64,000 bases of DNA from Anaerococcus mediterraneensis (GTDB lineage Bacteria; Bacillota; Clostridia; Tissierellales; Peptoniphilaceae): the NCBI RefSeq assembly GCF_900128415.1, contig NZ_LT635772.1:1-64000 (forward strand), read 5' to 3'. Under the pieces are notes generated by a model. The model saw only the letters and a list, made by a program, of their open reading frames with translations. It was not told the origin of the DNA and made no database searches. Below, one piece after another: positions 44,042-54,402 of the stretch. Numbering within the stretch: position 1 is the first letter of the stretch; each line of letters opens with the position of its first letter. Both the position numbers and the translations under genes were made by a program.

Positions 44042-44827
44042 TTATTTTTCATTATTCTCCTCAATTCTATTTAGCTTTTTGTTCAATTCTTTTATCAAGT
44101 TAGGAAAGGCTTTTATTATCCTCTTCTCACCTGCTTTATCAAATCTAGATAAAATTTCCATCCTACTAGCTTCTAGCTCTTTTATCTTAGGACTATTTTC
44201 TAGGCTTTCTTTTTTAGTTTTAATTTTTATGGTTCTATCATAGACAACCTTTCCAATATCATCAGATACCGCTCTGATATCCTTGCCTGCTTCTTGGAGT
44301 TTTTTGAACTTTTTGTTTAGGCCTATCAATGTAAGGACAGTCACAATTAGGTCAACGATAAAAATTATTAAGAATAAGATATTAATATAGATCAAGACCT
44401 TAGGATTTATAAGTCCAAATGACTTTTTGATCAGAGGATGGATTGCTTCATACAAAATAAAACAAGCCATGCCCCATAGAACTGAAAATTCTATGCAGAT
44501 ATAACCACCAAGGTTAAAGAGTCTATCGGAATAATCCCACCATTTTTGATGGAAAATTTTTTCAAGCAAAAATCCACCCACAAGTTCTATGAGGCTTGCT
44601 ATAAATATAGATCCTATAAAAAGGGTAAGTTTGCTTGTTTTTGCAATATCTGATAAGAAATAAAGAACAGCCAGGGCTCCAAAACCATAGATCGGACAGT
44701 AAGGGCCATTTAAAAATCCCCTATTGACAAATTTACCCATGCTTACGGCGTGGAAAGCCACTTCTATTATCCAGCCAATGATTGCATAAACGAAAAAATA
44801 AGAAAGATATCTTTCTATAAAAATCAT
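44042..44827 (-). CDS. CmpB-like putative ABC transporter permease (PF06541 type)
   Basis: 261 residues. Five to six helices in the first 175 residues with the family pattern IIGWIIEVAFHAV, NRGFLNGPYCPIYGFGA, ELVGGFLLEKIFHQKWWDYS and GYICIEFSVLWG. The rest is a charged, partly coiled-coil tail. Function unproven in any species I know. Start is odd: AAAGGAG abuts the ATG at 44827 with no spacing; an in-frame ATA nine bases on would be better spaced. No other start is good. Confidence 0.82.
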   Translation of the reverse strand: MIFIERYLSYFFVYAIIGWIIEVAFHAVSMGKFVNRGFLNGPYCPIYGFGALAVLYFLSDIAKTSKLTLFIGSIFIASLIELVGGFLLEKIFHQKWWDYSDRLFNLGGYICIEFSVLWGMACFILYEAIHPLIKKSFGLINPKVLIYINILFLIIFIVDLIVTVLTLIGLNKKFKKLQEAGKDIRAVSDDIGKVVYDRTIKIKTKKESLENSPKIKELEASRMEILSRFDKAGEKRIIKAFPNLIKELNKKLNRIEENNEK

Positions 44828-44909
44828 CTCCTTTATTATATTTTATATATTTTATTATTATACTTCTTTTAAAAAATATGAAAAATATAATACTTAGAAG
44901 AATATAGGA

Positions 44910-45089
44910 TCAGTCTTTCTTTTCCTTTTTAATCTTCCTATCTAAAAACAACATTATAATCGCATACGCAAAAAATCCGAAAAAGAAGTACTTATTGTAT
45001 ATGTCAGGATTTGCTGCGTATTTTCTGATCAAGCCATATCCACCTATAAAAGCGAAAAATATTATTATTTGGATTTTTTTATAATTCAT
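44910..45089 (-). CDS. Small two-helix membrane protein, 59 residues
   Basis: Begins MNYKKIQIIIFFAFIGGYGL and ends in a basic tail rich in Lys/Glu (RKIKKEKKD). Two hydrophobic segments (about 6-21 and 34-49) are joined by a short polar loop RKYAANPDIYNKY. AAAAGGAG lies 6 bases before the ATG, which supports translation. Family unknown. It stands alone between the CmpB-like and crp/fnr genes; the rest of the 44828-45211 gap shows nothing else. Confidence 0.6.
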   Translation of the reverse strand: MNYKKIQIIIFFAFIGGYGLIRKYAANPDIYNKYFFFGFFAYAIIMLFLDRKIKKEKKD

Positions 45090-45211
45090 GTTAGCTCCTT
45101 TTGCTTAAAATCACTATAAATCTTACTTGACCATAAAAAAAAGACAAGCAAAATATATTTTTTAAAATATTTACTTATATAAATATGTAAGTATATATGG
45201 TTTTTGGGCCC

Positions 45212-45249
45212 AAAAAACTCCTTATTATCATGATAATAAGGAGTTTTTT
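45212..45249 (-). terminator. Terminator of pflB-pflA-crp
   Basis: AACTCCTTATTATCA and its exact complement form a 19-bp-arm palindrome including the A and T runs (45212-45230 / 45231-45249). It abuts a second palindrome, TTTTTGGGCCCAAAAA (45201-45216). Confidence 0.92.
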
Positions 45250-45257
45250 CTGAACTT

Positions 45258-45938
45258 TTATGAAGTCATCTTTTTTAGGGCACTTATATTTTTTATTAAA
45301 ATATTATCCCTGTCTATTATTTTTATCAGGTCCATACTTTCAAAACGTGATAATTTTCTAGAAATAGTTTCCCTAACCATTCCTGAATAGGATCCCAATT
45401 CTTCTCTTGTTAGATGACTTTTTATCAAGATCCCGTCTTCTTGTTCTATACCAATATCATTGGCCAAATCTAATAAAAGCTTGGCAACCTTGAAGTCCGC
45501 ATTAATCCCAACAAGTCTATCTATAAGGTCCTCACTCCTCCTTATCCTTCTAAATGATTGGTCCAATATCTTTAATAAGATCTGATTATTATCTTTTAGT
45601 ATATTGTCAAAATCTATTTTGGATATGAGTAGGACTTTTGTTTTTGTTAGGGATCTTGCCTCGTAGATATACTTCTCATTTGTCAATATATTATGAGCTC
45701 CAACAAAGTCGTCTTGCTTATAGATATATAGGATTTGCTCCCTGCCATCTGTTAAAAACCTAGATATCTTTATAAAGCCTTCTATAATTATATACATAAA
45801 ATCAGGCTCATCCCCATAAGAAAATACCAGGTCTGATTTATCATAATGGACAATCTGTGGACTTATACGGAATTTTCGTAACTGGTCATCTGATATATAT
45901 GCTAATAAACTAAACTCATCTTTGAAAAAGTCATTCAT
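45258..45938 (-). CDS. Crp/Fnr family transcriptional regulator
   Basis: 226 residues. N-terminal cyclic-nucleotide-like beta barrel (about 15-120), long dimer helix (about 120-145) and C-terminal winged HTH with LTREELGSYSGMVRETISRKLSRFE. The recognition helix RETISR keeps the Arg-Glu...Arg contacts of E. coli CRP (RETVGR), which read TGTGA. There are no cysteines, so it is not an Fe-S oxygen sensor like Fnr. Last gene of pflB-pflA-crp, nine bases after pflA; a perfect TGTGA-N6-TCACA site precedes pflB, so autoregulation is likely. Effector unknown. Confidence 0.92.
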   Translation of the reverse strand: MNDFFKDEFSLLAYISDDQLRKFRISPQIVHYDKSDLVFSYGDEPDFMYIIIEGFIKISRFLTDGREQILYIYKQDDFVGAHNILTNEKYIYEARSLTKTKVLLISKIDFDNILKDNNQILLKILDQSFRRIRRSEDLIDRLVGINADFKVAKLLLDLANDIGIEQEDGILIKSHLTREELGSYSGMVRETISRKLSRFESMDLIKIIDRDNILIKNISALKKMTS

Positions 45939-45947
45939 ATCTTACTC

Positions 45948-46667
45948 CTATAAAGATTTTAACATAAAATTAGCATATTTTTCAAAATCTTTAGCTTTTT
46001 TTATATCCATAGCCTCCATATTTTTAATTTTATAATCTTTGCCCAATTCTTTATATTTATCTATTCCCATTTTATGGTAGGGTAAAATTTCTATCTTTTC
46101 TATATTTTTCTTTATAGGTTTAATAAATTCTACGAGTTTGTCCATATCTTCTTTTCTATCTGTTACAAAGGGCATCATAACATGTCTAATCCATACTTTA
46201 GTATCAGATTTTTCTATTTGATCCATAAATTTTTTTAATTTATCAATCTTTGCTTTTGTTATTGCCTCAAAGAAAAAAGGATCATAATGTTTTATATCTA
46301 AGAGGATAAGGTCAACTTCATTTATTATATCTTTATAATAGTTTTCATTGCCTATGCCTGATGTATCTATAGCCACATGGATATTTTCTTTTTTTAGAGC
46401 CTTAATTGTTTCTAGGACAAAAGGAGCCGACCCTAGTGGCTCCCCTCCTGAGATTGTAACACCTCCACCATTTTTAAAGTAGGGTTTCATTCTCTTTGCT
46501 CTGCTTACAATTTCATCAGTAGTGATGTCTCTACCAAACTCCCCTTTCTGGGTGTCAGGATTATGACAAAATACACATCTAAGAGGACATCCAGATAAGA
46601 AAAATACAGTTCTTATCCCCGGCCCATCTAAAAGACCCATCGTTTCTATCGAATGTAGTTTTGTCAT
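45948..46667 (-). CDS. pflA: Pyruvate formate-lyase activating enzyme
   Basis: 239 residues, radical SAM. The cluster motif CPLRCVFC (CX3CX2C) sits near residue 28-36, followed by HNPDTQKG; GGGVTISGGEPL binds SAM. It makes the glycyl radical on PflB and is inactivated by oxygen. 23 bases after pflB, as in most anaerobes. Confidence 0.96.
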   Translation of the reverse strand: MTKLHSIETMGLLDGPGIRTVFFLSGCPLRCVFCHNPDTQKGEFGRDITTDEIVSRAKRMKPYFKNGGGVTISGGEPLGSAPFVLETIKALKKENIHVAIDTSGIGNENYYKDIINEVDLILLDIKHYDPFFFEAITKAKIDKLKKFMDQIEKSDTKVWIRHVMMPFVTDRKEDMDKLVEFIKPIKKNIEKIEILPYHKMGIDKYKELGKDYKIKNMEAMDIKKAKDFEKYANFMLKSL

Positions 46668-46690
46668 AAGCGCTCCTTTTTTATCTCAAA

Positions 46691-48937
46691 TTATTGTCTA
46701 CTATGGAAAGTCCTTTCCAGAACTTCTCTTTTTTGTTCATCGCTTAGCCTATTAAAGTGAACTGCATATCCTGATACTCTTATAGTAAGGTTTGGATATT
46801 TATCAGGATTCTTGTAGGCATCTAGCAATTTTTCTCTTTGCAAAACATTGACATTTAGGTGGAAGGCATCTTGTCCAAAATAACCATCCATTATATTTAC
46901 CAAATTATCTATCCTCACATTCTCTTCCTTGCCAAGGGCCCCTGGAACTATAGAAAAAGTATTTGATATACCATCCTCACAAACACAATCATATGGGAGT
47001 TTTGCAACAGAGTTTAAGCTAGCAAGGGCTCCTGATTCGTCCCTACCATGCATTGGATTTGCTCCTGGAGCAAAGGCTTCGCCAGCCTTACGGCCATCTG
47101 GAGTTGTACCTGTTTTTTTACCATACATAACATTTGATGTTATTGTTAATACAGATAGGGTTAATTTTGCATTTTTATAGGTTGCGTGCTTCTTTAGTTC
47201 ATTGGAGAAATAGGTCAAAACTTCTACTGCTATATCATCAACCCTATCGTCATCATTTCCAAATTTTGGAAAATCCCCGATAGTTTCAAAGTCAATAGCT
47301 ATACCATTTTCATCTCTGATAGGTCTTACTTTTGCATATTTTATAGCTGCCAAACTATCAGCAACTATTGAAATACCCGCAACACCTGTTGCCAAATTTC
47401 TTTTGACATAGGTATCATGCAAGGCCATTTGCCCTGCCTCATAGGCATATTTATCATGCATATAATGGATTACATTTAGGGTATTGACATATAGGCCTGA
47501 AAGTTTTGAAATCACCTTTTTATAATTAGCCATAACCTTATCATAATCTAGATACTCATCTTCTATTTTATCTATCCCATCAAATACTTTTATGAGTGAG
47601 CCGTCTTTAGCACGTTTTTTCTCATCTATTCCACCATTGATAGCATATAGTAGTGTCTTGGCCATATTTGCTCTTGCACCAAAAAACTGCATCTCCTTGC
47701 CTACTTCCATAGCAGACACGCAACAAGCTATAGCATAGTCATCACCATATGTTTTTCTCATGAGATCATCATTCTCATACTGGATAGAGTCTGTTAGAAT
47801 CGAAACTTTAGAACAGAATTTTTTCCAATTTTCAGGCAATTTTTCTGCCCACAGTACAGTCATATTTGGCTCTGGTGCAGATCCTAAATTGATAAGTGTA
47901 TGGAGGAATCTAAATGCAGTTTTTGTAACAAGCGTCCTGCCATCAAGACCCATCCCACCTATTGATTCAGTAACCCAGGTTGGATCTCCTCCAAATACCT
48001 CATCATATTCTGGAGTTCTTAGATGTCTTACAAGCCTTAGTTTGATTACTAGTTGGTCAATTAATTCTTGGGCTCCCATTTCATCAAGTTTGCCTTCGTC
48101 CATATCCCTTTTTATATATATGTCCAAAAAGCTTGTATTTCTACCAAAGGACATAGCTGCTCCATTATTTTCTTTTACAGCTGCTAAATAGCCTAAATAT
48201 AAAAATTGTACTGCTTCTTTGGCATCCTTGGCTGGCTTTGAAATATCTATACCATACTTACCAGCCATGGATTTTATCTTAGCCAAAGCTCTGATCTGCT
48301 CACTTATTTCTTCTCTAAGTCTAATGGTAGATTCTAAGTGATTTTCATCTATTTCAACCCTGGATAGGTCTTTTTTCTTTTCTTCTACAAGTCTATCGAT
48401 ACCATATAGGGCTACTCTCCTATAATCACCAATGATCCTACCACGACCATAAGCATCTGGTAATCCTGTCAGCAAGCCAACTGTCCTAGCTGTTTTCATT
48501 TCATCAGTATAGGCGTCAAAAACTCCTTCATTGTGAGTTTTCCTAAATTCTTTGAAATTTTTAGCCAAAATAGGATCCATCTCTTGGCCATAGGCATCCA
48601 AAGACTGCTCGACCATCCTATATCCACCATATGGGTTTACAATTCTTTTGAGAACTTCATCAGTTTGTAGACCGACTATAACTTCATTATCTCTGTCAAT
48701 ATAGCCAGCATCAAACCCATCTATAGAAGAAAACCTGCTGGTATCTGCATTCCTATAATTTTGACTAATCTCATTATTAATGAGGTCTTCAACTTGCGAA
48801 AACAATTTCTCTGTTTTCTCACTAATTCCAACTAGAAAATCATCACTACCTTCATAAGGACTATAATTTTCTTGGATAAAATCACGAACATTGATCTCAT
48901 CTTTCCACTTTTGACCCTTAAATCCTCTGTATTCCAT
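46691..48937 (-). CDS. pflB: Formate C-acetyltransferase (pyruvate formate-lyase)
   Basis: 748 residues, normal length. Active-site Cys pair in [13 protein letters not shown] (near 405) and the radical Gly in [10 protein letters not shown] (G723). It converts pyruvate and CoA to acetyl-CoA and formate, feeding the butyrate pathway without NADH formation. Start ATG with SD AGAGGAGG. First gene of pflB-pflA-crp; the upstream region carries a CRP-type site 80-90 bases before the ATG. Confidence 0.97.
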   Translation of the reverse strand: MEYRGFKGQKWKDEINVRDFIQENYSPYEGSDDFLVGISEKTEKLFSQVEDLINNEISQNYRNADTSRFSSIDGFDAGYIDRDNEVIVGLQTDEVLKRIVNPYGGYRMVEQSLDAYGQEMDPILAKNFKEFRKTHNEGVFDAYTDEMKTARTVGLLTGLPDAYGRGRIIGDYRRVALYGIDRLVEEKKKDLSRVEIDENHLESTIRLREEISEQIRALAKIKSMAGKYGIDISKPAKDAKEAVQFLYLGYLAAVKENNGAAMSFGRNTSFLDIYIKRDMDEGKLDEMGAQELIDQLVIKLRLVRHLRTPEYDEVFGGDPTWVTESIGGMGLDGRTLVTKTAFRFLHTLINLGSAPEPNMTVLWAEKLPENWKKFCSKVSILTDSIQYENDDLMRKTYGDDYAIACCVSAMEVGKEMQFFGARANMAKTLLYAINGGIDEKKRAKDGSLIKVFDGIDKIEDEYLDYDKVMANYKKVISKLSGLYVNTLNVIHYMHDKYAYEAGQMALHDTYVKRNLATGVAGISIVADSLAAIKYAKVRPIRDENGIAIDFETIGDFPKFGNDDDRVDDIAVEVLTYFSNELKKHATYKNAKLTLSVLTITSNVMYGKKTGTTPDGRKAGEAFAPGANPMHGRDESGALASLNSVAKLPYDCVCEDGISNTFSIVPGALGKEENVRIDNLVNIMDGYFGQDAFHLNVNVLQREKLLDAYKNPDKYPNLTIRVSGYAVHFNRLSDEQKREVLERTFHSRQ

Positions 48938-48985
48938 AAATCCTCCTCTGAAAATTCAATTTTGTCTTATTATTTATCTACATAT

Positions 48986-49028
48986 AGTTTAACCTAGAAC
49001 AAACTCCGTGTCTGTGACTTGTATCACA
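48986..49028 (-). promoter_or_regulatory. CRP-type operator and promoter of pflB-pflA-crp
   Basis: TGTGA (49013-49017), CTTGTA, TCACA (49024-49028): a perfect CRP-type palindrome. On the minus strand TAAACT (48991-48986) could be the -10; transcription near 48979 would put the operator centre at about -41.5, the class II activator position. The remaining gap to 49180 is AT rich with no gene seen. Confidence 0.8.
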
Positions 49029-49178
49029 TAGGTGTATTTTTACAATAATTTATATAAATCACAAAATTATAAGGAAATCAACTTATGAAAAATCCAAAAC
49101 TATATATCATATTTATTATAAAAATTAATCCGATCAAAGGATGTAAAGATAGGGTCCTACAAATTTGTTAAAATTGTA

Positions 49179-49212
49179 CAAAAAAAGACAAGCTCTTTAG
49201 CTTGTCTTTTAA
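49179..49212 (-). terminator. Terminator of the str operon
   Basis: AAAAGACAAGCT (49183-49194), loop CTTT, AGCTTGTCTTTT (49199-49210): 12-bp perfect stem with minus-strand T run, 55 bases after tuf. Confidence 0.95.
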
Positions 49213-49268
49213 AATTTTATAATTTAACCTGACCATCTTTTAAATATCAGAGTTTAAAAATCATAAAA

Positions 49269-50465
49269 CTATTTTACTATTTTTGTAACAACTCCTGATG
49301 CAACTGTTCTACCACCTTCACGTACAGCGAATCTTAGTCCTTCTTCTAGGGCGATTGGCTTTTGAAGTGTGATTTTGAATGTTGCGTTGTCTCCTGGCAT
49401 TACCATTTCAACTCCGTCTTCTAGTTGGATGTCACCTGTAACGTCTGTTGTTCTGAAGAAGAATTGTGGTCTGTAGCCTGAGAAGAATGGGGTGTGTCTT
49501 CCACCTTCTTCTTTGGTTAGTACGTATACTTGACCTTCGAATTCTGTGTGTGGGTGTACGCTACCTGGTTTTGCTAGTACTTGTCCTCTTGAGATTTCGT
49601 TTCTTTGTACTCCTCTTAGTAGTACTCCTACGTTGTCGCCTGATTCTGCTTGGTCTAGTGATTTGTGGAACATTTCTACACCTGTTACTACGGCTTGAGA
49701 TGTTTTTTCTGTTAGACCTACGATTTCTACTGTTTCGCCAACTTTTAGGGTTCCTCTTTCTACTCTACCTGTTGCTACTGTACCACGTCCTGAGATTGTC
49801 ATTACGTCTTCTACTGGCATTAGGAATGGTTGGTCGTTGTCTCTTTCTGGGATGTCGAAGTATTCATCTACTTCGTCCATTAGTTGTAGAATTTTATCTG
49901 ACCATGGACCTTCTCCGCCTTCTTCTAGTGATTTTAGAGCTGATCCTACTACTACTGGGCAGTTGTCGCCATCGAATTCGTATTCGTTTAGTAGATCTCT
50001 TACTTCCATTTCTACTAGTTCGATTAGTTCGGCATCGTCTACTTGGTCTTCTTTGTTTAGGAATACTGCTATTTTTGGTACTCCTACCTGTCTAGCTAGT
50101 AGGATGTGTTCTCTTGTTTGTGGCATTGGACCGTCTGCTGCAGATACTACGATGATTGCACCGTCCATTTGTGCTGCACCTGTGATCATGTTTTTAACGT
50201 AGTCAGCGTGGCCTGGAGCATCTATGTGGGCATAGTGTCTTTTTTGTGTTTCGTATTCTACTACAGATGTGTTGATTGTGATTCCACGTTCTCTTTCTTC
50301 TGGAGCTTTATCGATGTGTTCGTAGTCGATGTATTCACCTGTACCGTATTTTTTGTTTAGGGCTTGGGTGATTGCTGCTGTTGTTGTTGTTTTACCGTGG
50401 TCTACGTGGCCGATGGTACCAATATTAATATGTGGTTTGCTTCTTTCAAATGTTTGTTTGCTCAT
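49269..50465 (-). CDS. tuf: Elongation factor Tu
   Basis: 398 residues. GTPase domain with [10 protein letters not shown] (P-loop), RGITINTS switch 1, [12 protein letters not shown] and NKEDQ; then two beta-barrel domains ending [11 protein letters not shown]. Brings aminoacyl-tRNA to the ribosome. Last gene of rpsL-rpsG-fusA-tuf, 19 bases after fusA. Codon use is strongly biased, as expected for an abundant protein, which is why long empty frames appear on the opposite strand. Confidence 0.99.
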   Translation of the reverse strand: MSKQTFERSKPHINIGTIGHVDHGKTTTTAAITQALNKKYGTGEYIDYEHIDKAPEERERGITINTSVVEYETQKRHYAHIDAPGHADYVKNMITGAAQMDGAIIVVSAADGPMPQTREHILLARQVGVPKIAVFLNKEDQVDDAELIELVEMEVRDLLNEYEFDGDNCPVVVGSALKSLEEGGEGPWSDKILQLMDEVDEYFDIPERDNDQPFLMPVEDVMTISGRGTVATGRVERGTLKVGETVEIVGLTEKTSQAVVTGVEMFHKSLDQAESGDNVGVLLRGVQRNEISRGQVLAKPGSVHPHTEFEGQVYVLTKEEGGRHTPFFSGYRPQFFFRTTDVTGDIQLEDGVEMVMPGDNATFKITLQKPIALEEGLRFAVREGGRTVASGVVTKIVK

Positions 50466-50484
50466 TTTTTCTCTCCTATATTAA

Positions 50485-52557
50485 TTATTTGTTAATTACT
50501 TCATCTCTTATAGATGTTGGAACTTCTGCGTAGTGGTCAAAGCTCATTGAATATGTTGCTCTACCTTGGGTCTTACTTCTTAGGTCAGTTGCATATCCGA
50601 ACATTTCTGATAGCGGAATGAAAGCATCAAGTACGTGGATACCGTCTTTTGGATTCATACCATCTATCTTTCCTCTTCTAGATGAAACGTCTCCCATTAC
50701 ATCTCCAAGATACTCGTCTGGAGTTGTGATTTCAACTTTTTCTATTGGTTCTAGTAGGACTGGGCCTGCTTTTTCAACAGCGTTTTTAAATCCTATAGAT
50801 CCTGCTACGTGGAAGGCAACTTCTGATGAGTCGACTTCGTGGTAAGAACCATCAAATAGTGTTACATGAAGGTCCACCATTGGGTAACCACCAAGAACAC
50901 CTGCTGATGCAGCTTCTCTAACACCTTCTTCAACTGGTCTGATGTATTCTTTTGGAATTGCACCACCAACTATTTTAGATTCAAATGTAATACCTGAACC
51001 TTCTTCACCTGGCTCAACCTTAAGCATAACATCACCATATTGTCCAGAACCACCTGATTGTCTAACGAACTTACCTTGTGCTTCTGCTTCTTTAGTGATT
51101 GATTCTCTGTAAGCTACTTGTGGGTTACCTATATTTGCCTCAACTTTGAACTCTCTTAGAAGTCTATCTACGATTACCTCTAGGTGAAGCTCACCCATTC
51201 CAGAGATAATTGTTTGACCAGTTTCTTCGTCTGACTTGGTTTGGAAGGTTGGATCTTCTTCTGCAAGTTTTTGAAGTCCGATGATCATCTTATCTTGAGA
51301 AGCTCTTGTTTTTGGCTCTATAGCAACTGAGATAACTGGATCTGGGAATTCCATTTGTTCAAGGATAATTTGATTATCTTGGTCACATAGGGAGTCCCCT
51401 GTTGTTGTATCTTTTAGACCTAAAAGTGCGACTATATCACCTGAATAAGCTGCTTTAATTTCTTCTTGCTTATTAGAGTGCATTTGCATGATACGTCCGA
51501 CTCTTTCTCTCTTACCTTTTGAGGCATTGTAGATATAAGAACCAGATTCTATTGTGCCTGAGTATAGTCTAACATAGATCAATTTACCTACATATGGGTC
51601 TGTTACTACTTTAAATGCTAGTGCTGCTGTTGGTTCATCATCTCCCGGATGTCTTTCTAGCTTAACTTCTGGGTCTTTTGGATCAACACCGTCAATAGCT
51701 GGAACATCTACTGGAGATGGCATGTAATCAACTATAGCATCTAGTAATGGTTGTACACCCTTGTTCTTGTAGGCAGAGCCTAATAAACATGGGAATATTT
51801 TTTGAGAGATTGTAGCTTTTCTGATAGCATTTTTCATCTCTTCTTCTGTAACGTCTTCACCTTCTAGATATTTCATCATAATAGTATCATCTACTTCAGA
51901 TAATTCTTCTAGAAGATTGTTTCTATATTCTTCTGCTTGAGCTTTTAATTCATCTGGGATCTCAGAGTATTTTGGATGAGCTCCAAGGTCTTCTGATGAG
52001 TATGTTACTGCTTGCATAGTTATTAGGTCTACAGCACCCTCAAATGTTTGCTCGCTTCCTATAGGAATCTCAAGTGGTACTGCATTAGCTTTTAATTTAT
52101 CTTTAATTGTATCAACTGCCATGAAGAAGTCTGCACCTGTAGCATCCATTTTGTTTATGAAACAAATTCTTGGGATGTTATATTTGTCAGCTTGTCTCCA
52201 AACAGTTTCAGATTGTGGTTCTACACCACTTTTAGCATCGAATAGGGCTACAGCTGAGTCTAATACTCTTAGAGATCTTTCAACCTCTACTGTAAAGTCA
52301 ACGTGGCCTGGAGTATCGATGATATTTATTCTATGGTTTTTCCAAAATGCTGTTGTTGCAGCAGATCCTATTGTGATACCACGCTCTTTTTCTTGCTCCA
52401 TGGAGTCCATTACAGCAGTTCCATCGTGAGTATCTCCGATTTTATAAATTTTACCAGTATAGTATAGGATTCTTTCTGTACAGGTAGTCTTACCTGCGTC
52501 TATGTGGGCCATAATTCCTATATTTCTGGTATCTTTAAGTGCAACCTGTCTAGGCAT
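50485..52557 (-). CDS. fusA: Elongation factor G
   Basis: 690 residues. GTPase domain with [44 protein letters not shown] and NKMDATGAD, then domains II-V including the GQYGDV loop of domain IV. Drives translocation and, with RRF, recycling. 13 bases after rpsG; SD AGGGGG. Confidence 0.99.
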   Translation of the reverse strand: MPRQVALKDTRNIGIMAHIDAGKTTCTERILYYTGKIYKIGDTHDGTAVMDSMEQEKERGITIGSAATTAFWKNHRINIIDTPGHVDFTVEVERSLRVLDSAVALFDAKSGVEPQSETVWRQADKYNIPRICFINKMDATGADFFMAVDTIKDKLKANAVPLEIPIGSEQTFEGAVDLITMQAVTYSSEDLGAHPKYSEIPDELKAQAEEYRNNLLEELSEVDDTIMMKYLEGEDVTEEEMKNAIRKATISQKIFPCLLGSAYKNKGVQPLLDAIVDYMPSPVDVPAIDGVDPKDPEVKLERHPGDDEPTAALAFKVVTDPYVGKLIYVRLYSGTIESGSYIYNASKGKRERVGRIMQMHSNKQEEIKAAYSGDIVALLGLKDTTTGDSLCDQDNQIILEQMEFPDPVISVAIEPKTRASQDKMIIGLQKLAEEDPTFQTKSDEETGQTIISGMGELHLEVIVDRLLREFKVEANIGNPQVAYRESITKEAEAQGKFVRQSGGSGQYGDVMLKVEPGEEGSGITFESKIVGGAIPKEYIRPVEEGVREAASAGVLGGYPMVDLHVTLFDGSYHEVDSSEVAFHVAGSIGFKNAVEKAGPVLLEPIEKVEITTPDEYLGDVMGDVSSRRGKIDGMNPKDGIHVLDAFIPLSEMFGYATDLRSKTQGRATYSMSFDHYAEVPTSIRDEVINK

Positions 52558-52570
52558 CTATCCCCCTAAC

Positions 52571-53041
52571 TTAATATCTGAAGTGCGCGAAAGCCTTGTT
52601 GGCTTCTGCTGCCCTATGCATCTCTTCTTTTCTCTTAACTGCGGCACCCGCATTGTTTGATGCATCGATTATTTCTTTAGAAAGTCTTTCAACCATAGTT
52701 CTTTCGCCTCTAGCTCTAGCAAAGTTTACTAACCATCTTAGGGCTAAAGTTTGTCTTCTTTCTGGTCTAACTTCCATAGGTACTTGGTAGTTTGCACCAC
52801 CGATTCTTCTTGCCTTTACCTCAAGGGTTGGCATAATATTTTCCATAGCTTGTTGGAAAACTTCTAAAGCATTATTTCCTGTAGTTTCTTCTACTTTATC
52901 GAAAGCATCATAAACTATTTTTGTAGCAAGGCCTTTTTTGCCATCTAGCATAACATTATTTATAAGTTTTGTTACAATTCTATCGTTATACTTGGCATCA
53001 GGCATTACCTCTCTTTTTGGTATATGTCCTTTTCTTGACAC
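52571..53041 (-). CDS. rpsG: 30S ribosomal protein S7, GTG start
   Basis: 156 residues from GTG 53041: (M)[19 protein letters not shown], the family start. GGAGGG lies 7 bases upstream; an ATG at 53110 would add 23 unrelated residues. Nucleates the 30S head domain by binding the 16S 3' major domain. In E. coli S7 represses its own translation from the rpsL-rpsG spacer. Here that spacer is unusually long (116 bases). Confidence 0.98.
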   Translation of the reverse strand: MSRKGHIPKREVMPDAKYNDRIVTKLINNVMLDGKKGLATKIVYDAFDKVEETTGNNALEVFQQAMENIMPTLEVKARRIGGANYQVPMEVRPERRQTLALRWLVNFARARGERTMVERLSKEIIDASNNAGAAVKRKEEMHRAAEANKAFAHFRY

Positions 53042-53157
53042 TTCGCTTCCCTCCTTTACCAATAATGTGTAATATCTTGAGTACTCGATTTTAATCGTGA
53101 GTGTGCACATATACCTTTATATAAATAGGTACATTATGCACTTATCCTAACTAATTA
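53042..53157 (-). promoter_or_regulatory. Structured rpsL-rpsG intercistronic region
   Basis: 116 bases with a CGATT/AATCG hairpin (loop AA, near 53087-53098) and ACCTATTTATATAAAGGT pairing at its ends. By analogy with the E. coli str operon this could be an S7 translational control site. No fold was computed. Confidence 0.4.
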
Positions 53158-53565
53158 CTAGCCTCTTTTTGCTCCGTATTTAGATCTACCTTGTTTTCTA
53201 CCTTCAACACCAGCTGTATCTAGTGTACCTCTGATGATATGGTATCTAACACCTGGAAGGTCCTTTACCCTACCACCTCTAATTAGTACAACACTGTGCT
53301 CTTGAAGGTTGTGTCCAATTCCTGGAATGTAAGAAAGTACCTCAGCTCCATTTGTAAGACGTACTCTGGCAATCTTTCTAAGCGCTGAGTTTGGCTTTTT
53401 AGGTGTTACAGTTCTTACTGATGTACAAACCCCACGTTTTTGTGGTGATTGGTTTTTAGTAATTCTACTTTTTAGTGTGTTGTAGTTGTAACCTAGAGCT
53501 GGAGTATCTGTTTTAGATTTTTCACTCTTTCTTCCTTTTCTAACAAGTTGATTAATTGTTGGCAT
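53158..53565 (-). CDS. rpsL: 30S ribosomal protein S12
   Basis: 135 residues. Decoding-centre protein with [11 protein letters not shown] (streptomycin-site Lys present) and [13 protein letters not shown], both wild-type. The Firmicute insert after residue 15 is present. First gene of the operon; SD AGGAGG. Promoter 53625-53653. Confidence 0.98.
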   Translation of the reverse strand: MPTINQLVRKGRKSEKSKTDTPALGYNYNTLKSRITKNQSPQKRGVCTSVRTVTPKKPNSALRKIARVRLTNGAEVLSYIPGIGHNLQEHSVVLIRGGRVKDLPGVRYHIIRGTLDTAGVEGRKQGRSKYGAKRG

Positions 53566-53597
53566 AATGCACCTCCTATTCTTTTAAAATTTAATAA

Positions 53598-53653
53598 ATT
53601 GGCAATCCATGCCAATCCTAAACTATTATATGGTCTAAATTCCATATTGTCAA
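53598..53653 (-). promoter_or_regulatory. Promoter and leader hairpin of the str operon
   Basis: Minus strand TTGACA (53653-53648), 17 bases, TATAAT (53630-53625). The leader starts with a hairpin: ATTGGCA, loop TGGAT, TGCCAAT (53616-53598), with no T run of terminator quality. Confidence 0.85.
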
Positions 53654-53812
53654 GTTAAATACATAATAAGACGGCAAAATAAGCTTTTTAAAAAAATCTC
53701 AAAAAAACTATAAATTTTTATAAATTCTACTAATTTTTATTTTATCTTAAATAATTTTGGGTATATACTAATGGTAGAGTAAATTTAAATTATAAAATAA
53801 AAGGAGAATAAA

Positions 53813-54313
53813 ATGAAAATAACATTCGGTGGAAACCCAGTAAATTTAATTGGCCAAGAGGTAAAAGTAGGAGATAAAGCACCAGAATTTGTTGCTGTGA
53901 AAGAAGATTTGTCAGAATTTAACCTAAAAGATTGTCTTGGCAAAGTTATTGTGATTTCAGCTGCACCATCACTAGATACATCAGTTTGTGCCTTCCAAGC
54001 TAAAAGATTTAACGAAGAAGCTAGCAAACTTTCTGCAGATGTTCAAATCATAAACATCACAGTAGACTTGCCATTTGCACAAAAAAGATTCTGCGAAGCA
54101 AACAATATAGGCAATACCCTAACAGTATCTGACTATAAGGATAGGGATTTTGGTGAAAAATACGGATTTATGATCGACGAATTCAAACTTCTAGCTAGGG
54201 GTATCGTTGTAATAGACAAAGAAGGAATCATCCAACACGTAGAGTACGTCCCAGAAGTAACAAACGAAGTAAACTTCGATGCTGCTTTAGAAAAAGTCAA
54301 AGAATTAATCTAA
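53813..54313 (+). CDS. tpx: Thiol peroxidase (Tpx)
   Basis: 166 residues, peroxiredoxin fold. Peroxidatic Cys in PSLDTSVCAFQ (about residue 60) and resolving Cys in KRFCEANNIG (about 94), the typical two-Cys Tpx spacing. Reduces hydroperoxides with thioredoxin, useful for an anaerobe meeting oxygen. SD AAAAGGAG 7 bases before ATG. A TATACT box at 53764-53769 could be the -10; the -35 is weak. Single-gene unit closed by a strong terminator. Confidence 0.96.
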   Translation: MKITFGGNPVNLIGQEVKVGDKAPEFVAVKEDLSEFNLKDCLGKVIVISAAPSLDTSVCAFQAKRFNEEASKLSADVQIINITVDLPFAQKRFCEANNIGNTLTVSDYKDRDFGEKYGFMIDEFKLLARGIVVIDKEGIIQHVEYVPEVTNEVNFDAALEKVKELI

Positions 54314-54320
54314 ATATAAG

Positions 54321-54368
54321 AAAAGCTGCTAGCAAGAGTTTCTGTTCTAAGCTAGCAGCTTTTTAATT
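54321..54368 (+). terminator. Terminator of tpx
   Basis: AAAAGCTGCTAGC (54321-54333) and GCTAGCAGCTTTT (54351-54363) pair perfectly; T-rich tail follows. On the other strand a weaker TTTTCTTATATTT tail could also serve the MATE gene. Confidence 0.93.
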
Positions 54369-54402
54369 TAGGTATTTTTTTAATTAATTTTTTTCTATAA
54401 AT

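Noticed and set aside
49466-50202. Long Leu-rich and Ser-rich open frames opposite tuf
   Set aside because: They are antisense shadows of the biased tuf codons; no SD and low-complexity translation.
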